64,000 bases of DNA from Methanosarcina sp. DH2 (GCF_020804225.1 NZ_WJBI01000005.1:133623-197622); one strand, 5' to 3'. Positions 38,193 to 48,095 are shown, counted from the stretch's first letter. Numbers and translations are program-made. Notes: generated by a model from the letters alone, not told the origin.

Positions 38193-38712
38193 TATCTTTT
38201 ATAACGATCCGGTAATATATCCTAACCGGCCCAAAAAACTTTTTTTAATTCAAATTGTTAAATTGGATATACACTTTTGTTATGATTAAATTTTTAATCT
38301 CGCTATAATCCTGATTTAATTATAAAAATAGGATTATTATATTATCTTTGATTATTATATTATCTTTATAAATATTAAGTTTTTAATCCAAAGTTTTCGA
38401 GCCTAACTTATATTAGAATTTCCGATATTATTAAATATGAAAAATATGCTATTTAATATAGATTTTATATGGCCTGATCGCTGTATCAGATCTATCTGGG
38501 GAATGAAGGAGCTTGAGGATTACCGATATTTTTTTAATTGCAGTTATAGTGTAAAGTTAGTACATGTTATGGAACCGGTGGATATAATCAGTGATAAGGG
38601 CAAATCCGGGCATAATTACATGGAACTCAGGACATAATCATAGAGAGCAAATCCTCATTCTCAGTTTTTTCTCCGGGAAATTTCTACGGAAATAACAAAA
38701 GAGGGATTTATA

Positions 38713-39831
38713 TTGATTAAGATAACATGGGTTGGGATAACAACATTAATTTTAATGTTGTTTTTAACAGCATTAGTTGCAACTGCTTCAGCAGAAGAAG
38801 TTCAACTGAGTCCGGAAGAGGAACTAGGGAAGCTTCTATACTTTGATACAGAGCTATCAACACCCAGGGGGCAGTCCTGTGCAAGTTGCCATGATCCTGA
38901 ATTTGGTTTTGCTGAGCCTCATCAAAATCTTCCAGTTTCACAGGGAGTACTGCCAAACATGTTCGGAAATCGAAACTCACCAAGTGCCGCATATGCGTCT
39001 TATAGCCCGGATTTCAGTTATACATATGATGACGAGGGCCAGATACTCTATTCTGGAGGCCAGTTCTGGGACGGCAGGGCAGACAATCTGATCGAGCAGG
39101 CGAAAGGCCCATTCCTGAACCCTCTGGAAATGCATAACCCGAATAAAATAACTGTAATCCAGAACATCCGGATTTCAGATTATGCAGGTCTCTTTGAAGA
39201 AGTCTACGGACCGGGTGCCCTGGATAATGTAGATACAGCTTATGATTATACAGCTGAAGCGATTGCAGCTTACGAAAGTTCTGCGGAAGTAAATAAGTTC
39301 AGTTCCAGATACGATAAATATCTTGCAGGAGAGTACACCCTATCAGAAGAAGAAAAATTGGGACTTGATCTATTTAATGAAAAAGCCCTGTGTTCAGAGT
39401 GCCATCCAAGCAGTGGGAATGAACCGGTATTTACGGACTTCACGTATGACAACCTGGGTGTGCCCAGAAATCCAGATAACCTGTTTTATAGTTTGCCAAA
39501 AGCATTCAACCCTCAGAAGAGTGCATATATAGACCTTGGGCTGGGTGGCAACGGCCGTACTGAGATAGTTACTCCAGAGAATGAAGAGGGAAAAATGAAA
39601 GTCCCTACTCTGCGAAACATTGGGAAAACGGCCCCTTATACGCATAATGGATATTTCGATAGTCTCGAAGAACTTGTACGCTTCTATAATACGAGAGATG
39701 TGGAGTCAGAGGGATGGCCAGCTCCTGAAGTTGCTGCGAACGTTAATACCGAAGAACTGGGCAACCTCGAACTTAGTGATGCCGAAGAAAAAGCAATTGT
39801 TGCCTTCTTGAGGACGCTGGATGATGAGTAA
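38713..39831 (+). CDS. Exported di-haem cytochrome c peroxidase / MauG-like protein
   Basis: The 372-residue protein has a signal peptide (TLILMLFLTALVATASA). Two c-type haem sites follow, CASCH (C56, C59, H60) and CSECH (C227, C230, H231), in the CcpA/MauG domain arrangement, with FGNRNSPSAAYA and PTLRNIGKTAPYTHNGYF. The family reduces peroxide or oxidises protein residues outside the cytoplasmic membrane. Start may be the TTG at 38713; no ATG precedes the hydrophobic core closely. It stands alone between copies B and C of the 90-nt element. Such enzymes are uncommon in methanogens, and transfer from bacteria is plausible. Confidence 0.88.
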   Translation: MIKITWVGITTLILMLFLTALVATASAEEVQLSPEEELGKLLYFDTELSTPRGQSCASCHDPEFGFAEPHQNLPVSQGVLPNMFGNRNSPSAAYASYSPDFSYTYDDEGQILYSGGQFWDGRADNLIEQAKGPFLNPLEMHNPNKITVIQNIRISDYAGLFEEVYGPGALDNVDTAYDYTAEAIAAYESSAEVNKFSSRYDKYLAGEYTLSEEEKLGLDLFNEKALCSECHPSSGNEPVFTDFTYDNLGVPRNPDNLFYSLPKAFNPQKSAYIDLGLGGNGRTEIVTPENEEGKMKVPTLRNIGKTAPYTHNGYFDSLEELVRFYNTRDVESEGWPAPEVAANVNTEELGNLELSDAEEKAIVAFLRTLDDE

Positions 39832-40445
39832 TCGGAAAAAAAGTATATGCAGAACGGTTGGAACGGCATAATTTGCATCACTAATTCTTGCCTTTGCTAA
39901 AAAGTGAGTTACATAGCCTTCCTTACATATGTCCTGCAAAAGTAAAAGAAAATATTCCTATATAGTTTACTTTAAAGGAAATAATTCCTGAAGGAAATAA
40001 TTCCTGAAGGAAATAATTCCTGAAGGAAACGAGCAGGCTCGAGGAATTTTCGTAATTTAGCCAATTTTCTATCCAGACCAGAACGGTTTTGTCGAGCCTG
40101 AACATAATTTTTTGTATTTTACCTGTCCCTTACCTGTGTAAAGTTATATTAAGGCATTAAGGCACCTGAAAGAAACAAACTCCAGGATTATTGACTAAAT
40201 TCAAATTAAATATACTAACTATTGGATTATCCAGCACCTCTGTTGTCAAGTATGTCTAATGCACCTGAATTTTATAGTATGATAGCAATCATAACCTTTA
40301 TCTAACTTCGGAACATTATAAAAAAGAATTGACGATATATAAAAATAATTGAAAAGTAAATGTTCGATAAAAGACATTTTTTAATAAAATAGGAAATAGT
40401 AGTTAAAGGATAATTAATGTTAAAAAATGATTATTTGATCCAGAA

Positions 40446-40535
40446 GTAGTTGGTAGGGTTCGAGTCCCTATTCTCGAGGTCCCTACCTGCGATCCAACCC
40501 TGGACTGAGAGGAAACCCTATTACTCTCAATCTAC
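40446..40535 (+). ncRNA. 90-nt structured repeat element, copy C
   Basis: The core differs from copy D at only two positions (GTAGTT in the closing stem, GGACTG in hairpin 2), although the flanks have largely diverged. The same TATA-like sequence (ACATTATAAAAAAG) sits 130 bases upstream. Conservation confined to the core points to constraint on the 90 nt. Confidence 0.6.
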
Positions 40536-40700
40536 ATTTGTTTTATAATCAGGTGGACATATATATCATAACCGATTAAAAAAATCCGTTATGAAATGTT
40601 TTTTTGAACTCGTTAAAAATTTCTATCACAAACAAATTTTCAACAGCGTAAAAAACGGGTAAATATACCTTGCTTAAACAGGGCAAATATCTTTTGCTTA

Positions 40701-40833
40701 AGAGCCTATCCGAAAAGTGGTTACCTGCTATAACTTTTACAATATGCAATATGCAAAACCGGAACGGATACTCTGACATTATAGACCTATTGTGACTTTT
40801 CAACATGCATTACTGACTTTTCGGATAGGCTCT
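40701..40833. mobile_element. 133-bp MITE with perfect 18-bp terminal inverted repeats
   Basis: AGAGCCTATCCGAAAAGT at 40701-40718 and its exact complement at 40816-40833 bound a non-coding interior. The flanks read CTTA and AAG, so a short TTA- or TA-type target duplication is possible. The sharp ends suggest recent mobility driven by a transposase elsewhere in the genome. Confidence 0.85.
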
Positions 40834-41156
40834 AAGTAGAATGATATTTATTTTTCTGGAAAAACTCTCGTTTTAGTATAGTTTAATATGTTTAATTGAA
40901 TGCCATATTATATCCAGCTGATTTTGTATTCTATCTTCACTGTGATTAAAATAATTAAACATGGAAATTTATACTGCCATTACCAGACATGAGAAATATT
41001 CATTTTTATTTTTTAATCAGGAAATACAAAATTGATAGAGCAGACATCGAGACAGGTAATTTTAATAACCTGGCAAAAAAGAATTCATATATATCATTAC
41101 ATGGATTTCATGGACATAATATACAATAAATTTAGGAATTTAGTAATTTAGAAACG
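40834..41156. other. Intergenic, no gene recognised
   Basis: AT-rich sequence between the MITE and copy D of the 90-nt element; nothing supported. Confidence 0.5.
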
Positions 41157-41272
41157 GTCATAAGGTTTATTTAAAATAAAGACATTATAAAAAAGAATTA
41201 GGCTTACTGAAAATTAATTTGAAAGTAATTACGTTTTGAGAATTAAGTTAAAAATCAATTATTAATTTAGAA

Positions 41273-41362
41273 GTAGATGGTAGGGTTCGAGTCCCTATTC
41301 TCGAGGTCCCTACCTGCGATCCAACCCTGGATTGAGAGGAAACCCTATTACTCTCAATCTAC
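41273..41362 (+). ncRNA. 90-nt structured repeat element, copy D
   Basis: The reference copy: its core carries all pairings described for copy A with no mismatch in the closing stem or hairpins. The upstream flank (41150-41272) is nearly identical to that of copy A; the downstream flank matches copy B, ending AAAAAACCTTTTTT. It is therefore a mosaic of the two. Confidence 0.6.
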
Positions 41363-41571
41363 TATCTTTTATAACGATCCGGTAATATATATCATAATCG
41401 ACCTAAAAAACCTTTTTTAATTCAAATTTTCAAATTGACTATACATTTCTGTTATGATTAAACTTTTAATGTCATTGAAAATTTTAATGCAAATATAATA
41501 AAAAAGTATTTTTGCAAATAATTTGCAAATATAATTTAAAGAGTTTGCATCATTTTATAGGCAGATTGCAG

Positions 41572-41674
41572 TTTATTTAATTACTTAGTTTATTTAATTA
41601 CTTAGTTTATTTAATTACTTAGTTTATTTAATTACTTAGTTTATTTAATTACTTAGTTTATTTAATTACTTTAA
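41572..41674. repeat. 17-bp tandem repeat, 6 units
   Basis: TTTATTTAATTACTTAG is repeated with essentially no divergence until the last unit, implying recent expansion. It lies about 75 bases downstream of the decarboxylase stop. Confidence 0.95.
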
Positions 41675-41749
41675 TCTAGCAGCCTGTTTTCACATAAATG
41701 GTTCCCGACTTGCTTTGAAAAATTAAAAAACAGAAAGGGCAGATGCCCT

Positions 41750-42922
41750 TCAGATAATGTAGGATTTGAGAGGCGGAAAACCGTTAAAATTCACGGAACT
41801 ATAACTCTGGGTGTAAGCTCCGGTTGTGAAGATATATACACGATTGCCTTCTCTCATTGTATGGGGAAAGGAATACTTATGGTGCTCATAAAGGATGTCC
41901 ATGCTGTCGCACGTGGGACCTGCAAGGATGACCTCTTCTGCACAGCCTTTTTTATCACAGAAAATCGGATATTTTATGCACTCGTCAAGGGTTTCTATAA
42001 GCCCGCCGAACTTTCCGATATCTAGATAGACCCATTTGTACTGGTTAAACCTGGCTTTTTTAGAGATCATAACAACTTCGCTTACGATTATGCCGGCATC
42101 GGCGACCAGAGACCGACCTGGCTCGATAAGGATCTCAGGAAGCTCTTCTCCGAAGTCATCATGTAGAAAGCGGCGGATTTCCCGGGCATATGTCTCAAGG
42201 TCATGAGCCTGAGCCTGGTATTTTGCAGGAAAACCCCCACCAAGGTTGATCATTTTCAGCCGGATTCCTTTTTCAGCCACTGCTTCAAAAAGATATTTGC
42301 ACTTGGAAATTGCATTGTCCCATTGCCCGATATCCCTTTGCTGGGAACCTACGTGAAAAGAAAGTCCATAAGGCTCAAGCCCAAGCTTTTCGGCTTTTAG
42401 AATCAATTTGTATATCAGGTCAGGGTGGGAGCCGAATTTTCTGGAAAGTGGCCAGTCAGCGCCGTCACTTTCTGTAAGGATCCTAAAAAAAACCCTGGAA
42501 CCCGGAGCTCTTCTTGACAGCTTCTTTAAATCACTCTCAGAATCCGTAACAAAGAGCCTTACTCCGTTCTCATAGGCATAAGCTATGTCCATTTCTTTTT
42601 TGATCGTATTGCCGTAACTTATCCTCTCAGGCTCTACCCCGAGCCTTAGCAGTTGATCAAGTTCGTAGACCGTTGCCACATCAAAACTGGAACCTTTTTT
42701 CTTCAGGGCGAGCACTACCTTATCCATAGGATTAGCCTTAACAGCATAATGAATTTTTGCAAAAGGCATATGCTCTACCAGTTCGTCGTAACTTCGCTCT
42801 ATCTTTTGAAGATCAACGATCAAAAACGGTGTTTCTTTATCCCGCGAGAATTTTTTAATTTTATTAAACTCCTCTCTTGAAATATAATCTTCCAGCGGGA
42901 ACTCATAAGGCTCTTTTCTCAT
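41750..42922 (-). CDS. PLP-dependent ornithine/lysine/diaminopimelate-type decarboxylase (fold III)
   Basis: The 390-residue protein has the alanine-racemase-fold decarboxylase motifs: HYAVKANP with the PLP Lys62, SFHVGSQQ near 200, NLGGGFPAKY near 228, EPGRSLVADAG near 270 and GPTCDSMDILYEH near 348. The last motif supplies the dimer-interface Cys and Asp. The length and GPTCDS pattern resemble eukaryotic-type ornithine decarboxylase rather than diaminopimelate decarboxylase. The likely product is putrescine or cadaverine for polyamine synthesis. No operon partner is adjacent; the specificity call is tentative. Confidence 0.85.
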   Translation of the reverse strand: MRKEPYEFPLEDYISREEFNKIKKFSRDKETPFLIVDLQKIERSYDELVEHMPFAKIHYAVKANPMDKVVLALKKKGSSFDVATVYELDQLLRLGVEPERISYGNTIKKEMDIAYAYENGVRLFVTDSESDLKKLSRRAPGSRVFFRILTESDGADWPLSRKFGSHPDLIYKLILKAEKLGLEPYGLSFHVGSQQRDIGQWDNAISKCKYLFEAVAEKGIRLKMINLGGGFPAKYQAQAHDLETYAREIRRFLHDDFGEELPEILIEPGRSLVADAGIIVSEVVMISKKARFNQYKWVYLDIGKFGGLIETLDECIKYPIFCDKKGCAEEVILAGPTCDSMDILYEHHKYSFPHTMREGNRVYIFTTGAYTQSYSSVNFNGFPPLKSYII

Positions 42923-43560
42923 ATCTACTCCCTTTTTTAACCTGATTAATTGGTAACCAAAACTAACGATAGTTCTGATTTATATTTAGGTAGTTCTGTT
43001 TATAAATTTTTAGTACATTACGGATTTATTTTAATGGGAGAATTTATAATTAATAATATAGATAATCCCTGAAATAAAACGAATCAAATAGGGTTTTATG
43101 TATATAAAATTAATTCTTGTTGAATATCAAGATCCAAAAACAACTAAAATCCAAAAATATTCAATATAAATCGTCTGATTTTAAAAAAAAGTTTCATTAA
43201 GCTTTTTTAAGCTATTAAAGATTTATATTAGCTCTTTTTTCTCATTAAAAGCACTAAAAGCTAATATATTGCCATAGAAAGTTCCAGAAACGTTAATCTG
43301 CCCCTAAAAAATACAGACGCCGTTTAAACCTGAAAAAAGGGCTTTAGTATAGAATAAAGCTAAAGAGCCGTTTTTTAGCGAATAAATGCAAATCAGGGGG
43401 TTTTTAGATATCTATAACATTTGTAAGGTCATAAAAAGCCAGATCTTTAATTAGCTTACATGCTGTTTTTTGAACTTACTCTCTAAATAATCTTTATGCC
43501 AGTGCAGAATTAATTGTAAGAAAGCTGCAATGAAAAGTAACTTACTAAACCCTGAATTAA
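42923..43560. other. AT-rich intergenic region
   Basis: No gene recognised. AGCTTTTTTAAGCT near 43200 is a palindrome. Confidence 0.5.
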
Positions 43561-43579
43561 GATTCGCCCTAGTTGCGCC

Positions 43580-43880
43580 ATCCGAGTTTCGCTTCCCGAG
43601 TTTCGCTTCGGGAGCACGAGGTCTGTTTCACTCGCTTCGCTCGCTCAAGCAGACTAATTTATAAAAATAACAGATTTTACTTCCCGAGTTTCGCTTCGGG
43701 ATCACAGGAAATCGAAGATTTCCAGGGAGTTGCACTGCAAGTACAACAGCACGAGGTCCTCTTCGCCCCGAATTGCGCCTCGCCCGAATTGCGACTCGGG
43801 AGTACGCGGTCCTTTCGCTCCTTGTTTCGTTCAAGAGGACTGATTTATAGACTAATTTATAGACTAATTTATAGACTAAT
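43580..43880. repeat. Cluster of dispersed multi-hairpin repeats
   Basis: The block 43681-43762 contains three hairpins in a row: CCCGAG-TTTCG-CTTCGGG, GGAAATC-GAA-GATTTCC and GTTGCA-CTGCAAGT-ACAAC. The same 80-base block recurs at 59162-59243 with few changes. Near 43850 GACTAATTTATA is repeated four times. The copies are GC-richer than their surroundings and contain no gene. Confidence 0.8.
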
Positions 43881-44266
43881 TTATAGATTAACAGCAGTGG
43901 GCTTTGCTCAGGAGGACTAAATTTGAGCATAGATTGTAATAATGAATGAAGGTATTTTTTAAGTCCTCCGCCACTTTATCAAGTCTTTTTTCTTTTCTCT
44001 TTTGATGTGCTGTCAGACAGGCTGGCGTAGGACTCTATAATCTGTGAATTGAAATAAGACACGGATTATGAGAAATATTGAACTGTTTCGGATAAGCGGG
44101 TATTGTAGATCCTTTTCCATATTTTTTTATCCGGGCAGAACCGGTTGCAGGGTTCTTGTAAAGGGAAATAAAGCCGGAAAATGGTATCTTGTATATGTCT
44201 GAATAAGCCATCAAGTAACTGAGAATTACCAGTTATTCGGAGAAAGTTATTTAGAGCTCAAACAGA
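43881..44266. other. Intergenic, no gene recognised
   Basis: Nothing beyond weak AT-rich structure was seen. Confidence 0.4.
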
Positions 44267-45562
44267 TCAGATACCTGAGGCTTCAGCAGGCTTTTTTCTT
44301 GTTCTGAGCAGCACTATAAGTATGCCTATTGCTACAAGGGAAAAACCGTAAACCATGATTTCCATGCTGATCTGGGAAAAAAGAAAAACAGCAGATAAGG
44401 CGCCAAGAGATGGAAAAAGGGGCAAACGGCCGATGCTAAAGGGAACCCTGAAAGGTCGTTCTCTTCCGGGGTCAGTATAACGGAGTTTTATAAGGGAGAT
44501 ATTGACCATAAAAAATACAATAAAGATCATAAAATTCGCAATATTTGCTACGATTGTTATGTCTCCTAGAAGGGCAAAAAGGCTTGAAACGCATGCAATT
44601 CCAAAAATTGCAGTCCAGGGAGTCTGGAAACGGGGGTGTACGCTTGAAAGGGCTTTAGGAAGCGAACCTGCATCTGCCATACCGTAGACGATTCTCGACC
44701 CTCCAAGCATAACCACAAGTACGGTATTCATTGTGGAAAAAAGAGCAATCCAGGACAGAAGGACAAAAGCGTCATTTCCAAAGGCAACAGCTGCGACGTC
44801 TGCGAGCGGGACTTCCGAAACTCCAAGGGTCCTGAAATCAAGCACGCTCACAGCAGCTACAGCCACGCAAATATATAGGAAAACAGTGACTGATATGGCA
44901 ATAAGCAGGGCTTTGGGAGTTGTTTTCTCTGCATCTTTCGTTTCCTGGGAAAGCCTTACAATATCCTCAAAACCGAGAAACGCAAAAAATATCAGGGCAG
45001 AAGACTCAAATACCCCTGTAAGATCAGGAGCTTCAAAATAATTTACCGTTCCAAAGTAAGGGAGCCCAGCGTAAATAATTAACAGAAGCCCTGAAATCTC
45101 TATCAACGTAATAAGGACAGCCAGACGGGCCGATTCTTTGATCCCGTAGACCATAATAAGGCTGAGAAAAAGAAACAAACCTATTACTCCGCCTAAATTT
45201 CCAAACCCGAAAAGGTTACTGAAGTATCTTCCAAAACCGAGGGCAACCGCAGAGCTGGTTATTACCACAAAGTAGACAACAAGCAGCCCCGCAAATAGGC
45301 CCACACGTTCTCCAAAGGCTCTCTTCACAAACTCATACTCAGCGCCTGCCCTGGGGAACATGGAAGAAAGTTCCATATAGCTGAAAGCAGAAAGTGCGGC
45401 AGTAACTCCTGCAAACAGAAAGGAAAACCAGACGAAATTGCCTGCAAGCCCCGCAGCCTTTCCCATAAGCACGTAAATCCCGGCTCCGAGGATATTGCCG
45501 ATTCCTGTGAGTGTGATCTCCACCAAACTCAGTTCTTTCTTTAATTCGAATTTTTCTTCCAT
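44267..45562 (-). CDS. APC-family amino acid permease
   Basis: ATG at 45562 (431 residues) is chosen because GGTGGGGAG lies 6-14 bases upstream; the longer frame adds a 22-residue extension unlike the family. The protein has about 12 transmembrane helices and the APC signature GIGNILGAGIYVLMGKAAGL in helix 1. Also visible are AGAEYEFVKRAFGE after helix 2 and FFAFLGFEDIVRLSQETKDA near helix 6. It imports or exchanges amino acids or amines at the cytoplasmic membrane. Substrate unknown; the decarboxylase 1.3 kb to the left raises the possibility of an amino acid or polyamine substrate. Confidence 0.88.
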   Translation of the reverse strand: MEEKFELKKELSLVEITLTGIGNILGAGIYVLMGKAAGLAGNFVWFSFLFAGVTAALSAFSYMELSSMFPRAGAEYEFVKRAFGERVGLFAGLLVVYFVVITSSAVALGFGRYFSNLFGFGNLGGVIGLFLFLSLIMVYGIKESARLAVLITLIEISGLLLIIYAGLPYFGTVNYFEAPDLTGVFESSALIFFAFLGFEDIVRLSQETKDAEKTTPKALLIAISVTVFLYICVAVAAVSVLDFRTLGVSEVPLADVAAVAFGNDAFVLLSWIALFSTMNTVLVVMLGGSRIVYGMADAGSLPKALSSVHPRFQTPWTAIFGIACVSSLFALLGDITIVANIANFMIFIVFFMVNISLIKLRYTDPGRERPFRVPFSIGRLPLFPSLGALSAVFLFSQISMEIMVYGFSLVAIGILIVLLRTRKKPAEASGI

Positions 45563-45903
45563 TAAAAACTCCCCACCCTTAACTGAAGCCCAGCACCATA
45601 AGAATAACTTTAAGAAACCTTCAGTCATCTGGAAAGGGTATAATTAGATTATACCGTAAACCGCTCTACATTATTTTCTCGTCACATGTTTTCTTATCAC
45701 ATTATTTTTTTACTACACATATTTTTCATCACACATTATTTATCCAGAAAATTTTTTCATACTTGGTTATTGTAAAGTACTTTGCTCTATTAACCAGGTT
45801 TTAAGTTTAAAAAATGATATACCACAAGAAACAGCATTTATTATGTATTTTTGAATTTCAATAAAAACATAATAATTAAACTGGTTTAGCTCCGGAAGTA
45901 AAG

Positions 45904-46776
45904 ATGAAGGCAAAAAGCTTAAGTTCAGTTACTCGTTCCATAGACCTTACCTACCCAACAAACAGGGCAATTACAGTAGTTACCCTGTTATTTTTCTTTG
46001 TAACGGCAGGTTTCCAGTTTGCTTCAGGAAAAGATGTTTTTCCAGCCCTATATTCAGGGTTAAGGGCAGGAATTTCGGTATTTTTTGCCTGGGCTTTTGC
46101 AAGAGAAATAGATCCTGACAATGAGCTCTCAGCTTTTGTCGCGGCTTTTACTGGCTGTATCGGATTCATGTTTTTTTCATCTCCTCTCCTGCTTGCCCTT
46201 CTTCTTGAGCTTATGATCATCCGTATTATAAACAGAAGCAAGGGACTGCCCGCCAGAACCATGGATTCTCTTGTTGTACTCCTTCTTTCAAGCTGGATTT
46301 TGCTGCAGGGAGGCTGGATTTTTTGCGTCCTTGCCTTTCTGGCTTTTGTCCTGGATGCTTTCCTGCCTGAACCAAACCGCAGCCCTCAGATTTTTGCAGG
46401 GGCCCTATTTCTCGCTTTGTCACTTTCAGTCAGATTTCTCTTTTTCTCAGGAAATGAAAGAGAAAAAATCATCATTCAAGGTACAGGGCTGCCAATCTTT
46501 ATACTTACTGCGGTTCTCCTCTTTATCCCCCTCATCTTTAATTCGCGAACAGTAACATCAAAAGGGGATCTGATAGGGATTCCTTTAAACCCCTTAAGGG
46601 TCCAGACCGCTCAAATGATGGCTCTTTTAAGTATTGTTTTACCTGCAGTTCTGCAGGGGTGGTCGGGGGTTGAGAGCCTTATACCTTTATGGGGGGCAGT
46701 TTTTGGAGTCTCTATTTATGGAGACTCAAAGCTATTGTTTAAAAAATTAATCATGGTGCTTGTCCGTCAACGCTAA
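45904..46776 (+). CDS. Hypothetical multi-pass membrane protein
   Basis: The 290-residue protein has about eight hydrophobic segments and a positively charged C-terminus (KKLIMVLVRQR). The N-terminal 25 residues are polar. ATG at 45904 follows CCGGAAG at 8 bases. No motif or family is recognised. Confidence 0.65.
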   Translation: MKAKSLSSVTRSIDLTYPTNRAITVVTLLFFFVTAGFQFASGKDVFPALYSGLRAGISVFFAWAFAREIDPDNELSAFVAAFTGCIGFMFFSSPLLLALLLELMIIRIINRSKGLPARTMDSLVVLLLSSWILLQGGWIFCVLAFLAFVLDAFLPEPNRSPQIFAGALFLALSLSVRFLFFSGNEREKIIIQGTGLPIFILTAVLLFIPLIFNSRTVTSKGDLIGIPLNPLRVQTAQMMALLSIVLPAVLQGWSGVESLIPLWGAVFGVSIYGDSKLLFKKLIMVLVRQR

Positions 46777-46832
46777 CATTTCAGCAAACTCGGAATTCTC
46801 AGCACCGATTTTTAACACGTAGTTTCACAGGA

Positions 46833-46860
46833 ATAAATGAATGAATGAATGAATGAATGA
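46833..46860. repeat. GAAT tetranucleotide microsatellite
   Basis: GAAT is repeated about six times between convergent genes. Confidence 0.85.
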
Positions 46861-46913
46861 TCTCTGAGTAATCTCTGAATGACCCATGGCACGAGCTTAA
46901 GACTATGTCGGAA

Positions 46914-48095
46914 TTAATCCTTCATTTTTTGAGCAAGTTGCATGCCAATCTCCTCAACTTTTTTCAGGTCTTCCATTCTTGGCTTGCCTTTAACCTGGAG
47001 GGTTCCCACAACCTCCATTTTCGAAGGAGTGAGGATATCTCCTGCCTGCCTCAATGCACCTCCTCCCCAGCCAAATGACCCGAGAACAACTCCATACCTG
47101 GCCGGGGGGTTGAGCGCTTTTACAAGGTAAGTGCCGTAAAGGGCAAGCGGGTGCATGCCTGCAAGGACTGTAGGGGCTCCAAGGATAATGGCTCGCGAAT
47201 CAACCAGTTCTCTGGCAACATCCCCTATGTCTGAGACTGTAAGGTCATACATTCTAACATCTACACCTTCTTTTAGCAGAGTCTCTGCGATTGTATTGAC
47301 CATCTCCCTGGTAGAGCCCCACATGCTCACATAGACAATAAGAGCTTTATTTTCAGTTTCTCCTGCAGTCCATTTCGCGTAGGGTTCAAGTATTCGCTCC
47401 GGGTTTTTGTAAATCGGCCCGTGGCTCGGGGCAATAATTTCGATATCAAGATCCTTTATCTTTTCAAGAGCTTTTGCCCCCATTTTCCCGAAAGGCATCA
47501 TGATCTCACCATAGTAGCGTTTTGCCAGAGGAATAAGGTCATCCAGGTCTTCGTCATACACCCCCTGGGCAGTATGGGCTCCGAAAAAGTCACACGGGAA
47601 AAGGACCCTATCTTCAGGCAGGTATGTGAACATAGTTTCAGGCCAGTGGAGCCAGGGTGCTTCTATAAAGCGGAGAGTCTTTCCTCCCAGGTCAAGGCTA
47701 TCTCCTTCGGCAACAACCTTTATTCGACCTTCAGGCAGCTCATGATAGAGGCTTGCCATTTTTACTCCTCTCTCAGTCGTGACAAGCACGGAGTTCGGAG
47801 CCCTATCCATGATATAACGAATTGCACTGGCATGATCAGGTTCTGCATGATTCATGATCAGATAGTCCAGTTTTTCCAGGTTGGAAACAAGATTTATTTT
47901 TTCTTCAAATTCCTCTTCAAAGCCGGGATTCACGGTATCAATGAGAACTGTTTTCTCTTCCCCTTTCACAAGGTAAGCGTTATAGCTTGTCCCCTGAGGC
48001 AGAGGAATCAAAGCATCAAACATTCTGCGGTTCCAGTCCTTTGCCCCAACCCAGAACACGTTCTGGGCTATTTCAGGAATATTATAATTTTCCAT
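46914..48095 (-). CDS. fprA: F420H2 oxidase-type A-flavoprotein (FprA)
   Basis: The 393-residue protein has a metallo-beta-lactamase-type di-iron domain with H83-x-E85-x-D87-H88 in NHAEPDHA, plus later His ligands in APWLHWPETM and APSHGPIY. A flavodoxin domain from about residue 250 follows (IVYVSMWGSTREMVNTIAET). In methanogens FprA reduces O2 to water with F420H2, an oxygen-defence reaction. It is a single cytoplasmic gene. A GAGAGGGGA ribosome-binding site lies about 9 bases before the ATG. Confidence 0.93.
   Translation of the reverse strand: MENYNIPEIAQNVFWVGAKDWNRRMFDALIPLPQGTSYNAYLVKGEEKTVLIDTVNPGFEEEFEEKINLVSNLEKLDYLIMNHAEPDHASAIRYIMDRAPNSVLVTTERGVKMASLYHELPEGRIKVVAEGDSLDLGGKTLRFIEAPWLHWPETMFTYLPEDRVLFPCDFFGAHTAQGVYDEDLDDLIPLAKRYYGEIMMPFGKMGAKALEKIKDLDIEIIAPSHGPIYKNPERILEPYAKWTAGETENKALIVYVSMWGSTREMVNTIAETLLKEGVDVRMYDLTVSDIGDVARELVDSRAIILGAPTVLAGMHPLALYGTYLVKALNPPARYGVVLGSFGWGGGALRQAGDILTPSKMEVVGTLQVKGKPRMEDLKKVEEIGMQLAQKMKD

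Noticed and set aside
38437-38637. 66-codon plus-strand frame upstream of the cytochrome c peroxidase
   Set aside because: No ribosome-binding site, no recognisable domain, and AT-rich composition like the surrounding spacer.
37561-41362. CRISPR array or integron attC array for the four 90-nt repeats
   Set aside because: Spacing is irregular (0.5-2.3 kb), no short uniform spacers or cas genes occur, and the ends lack the GTTRRRY/RYYYAAC core sites of attC.
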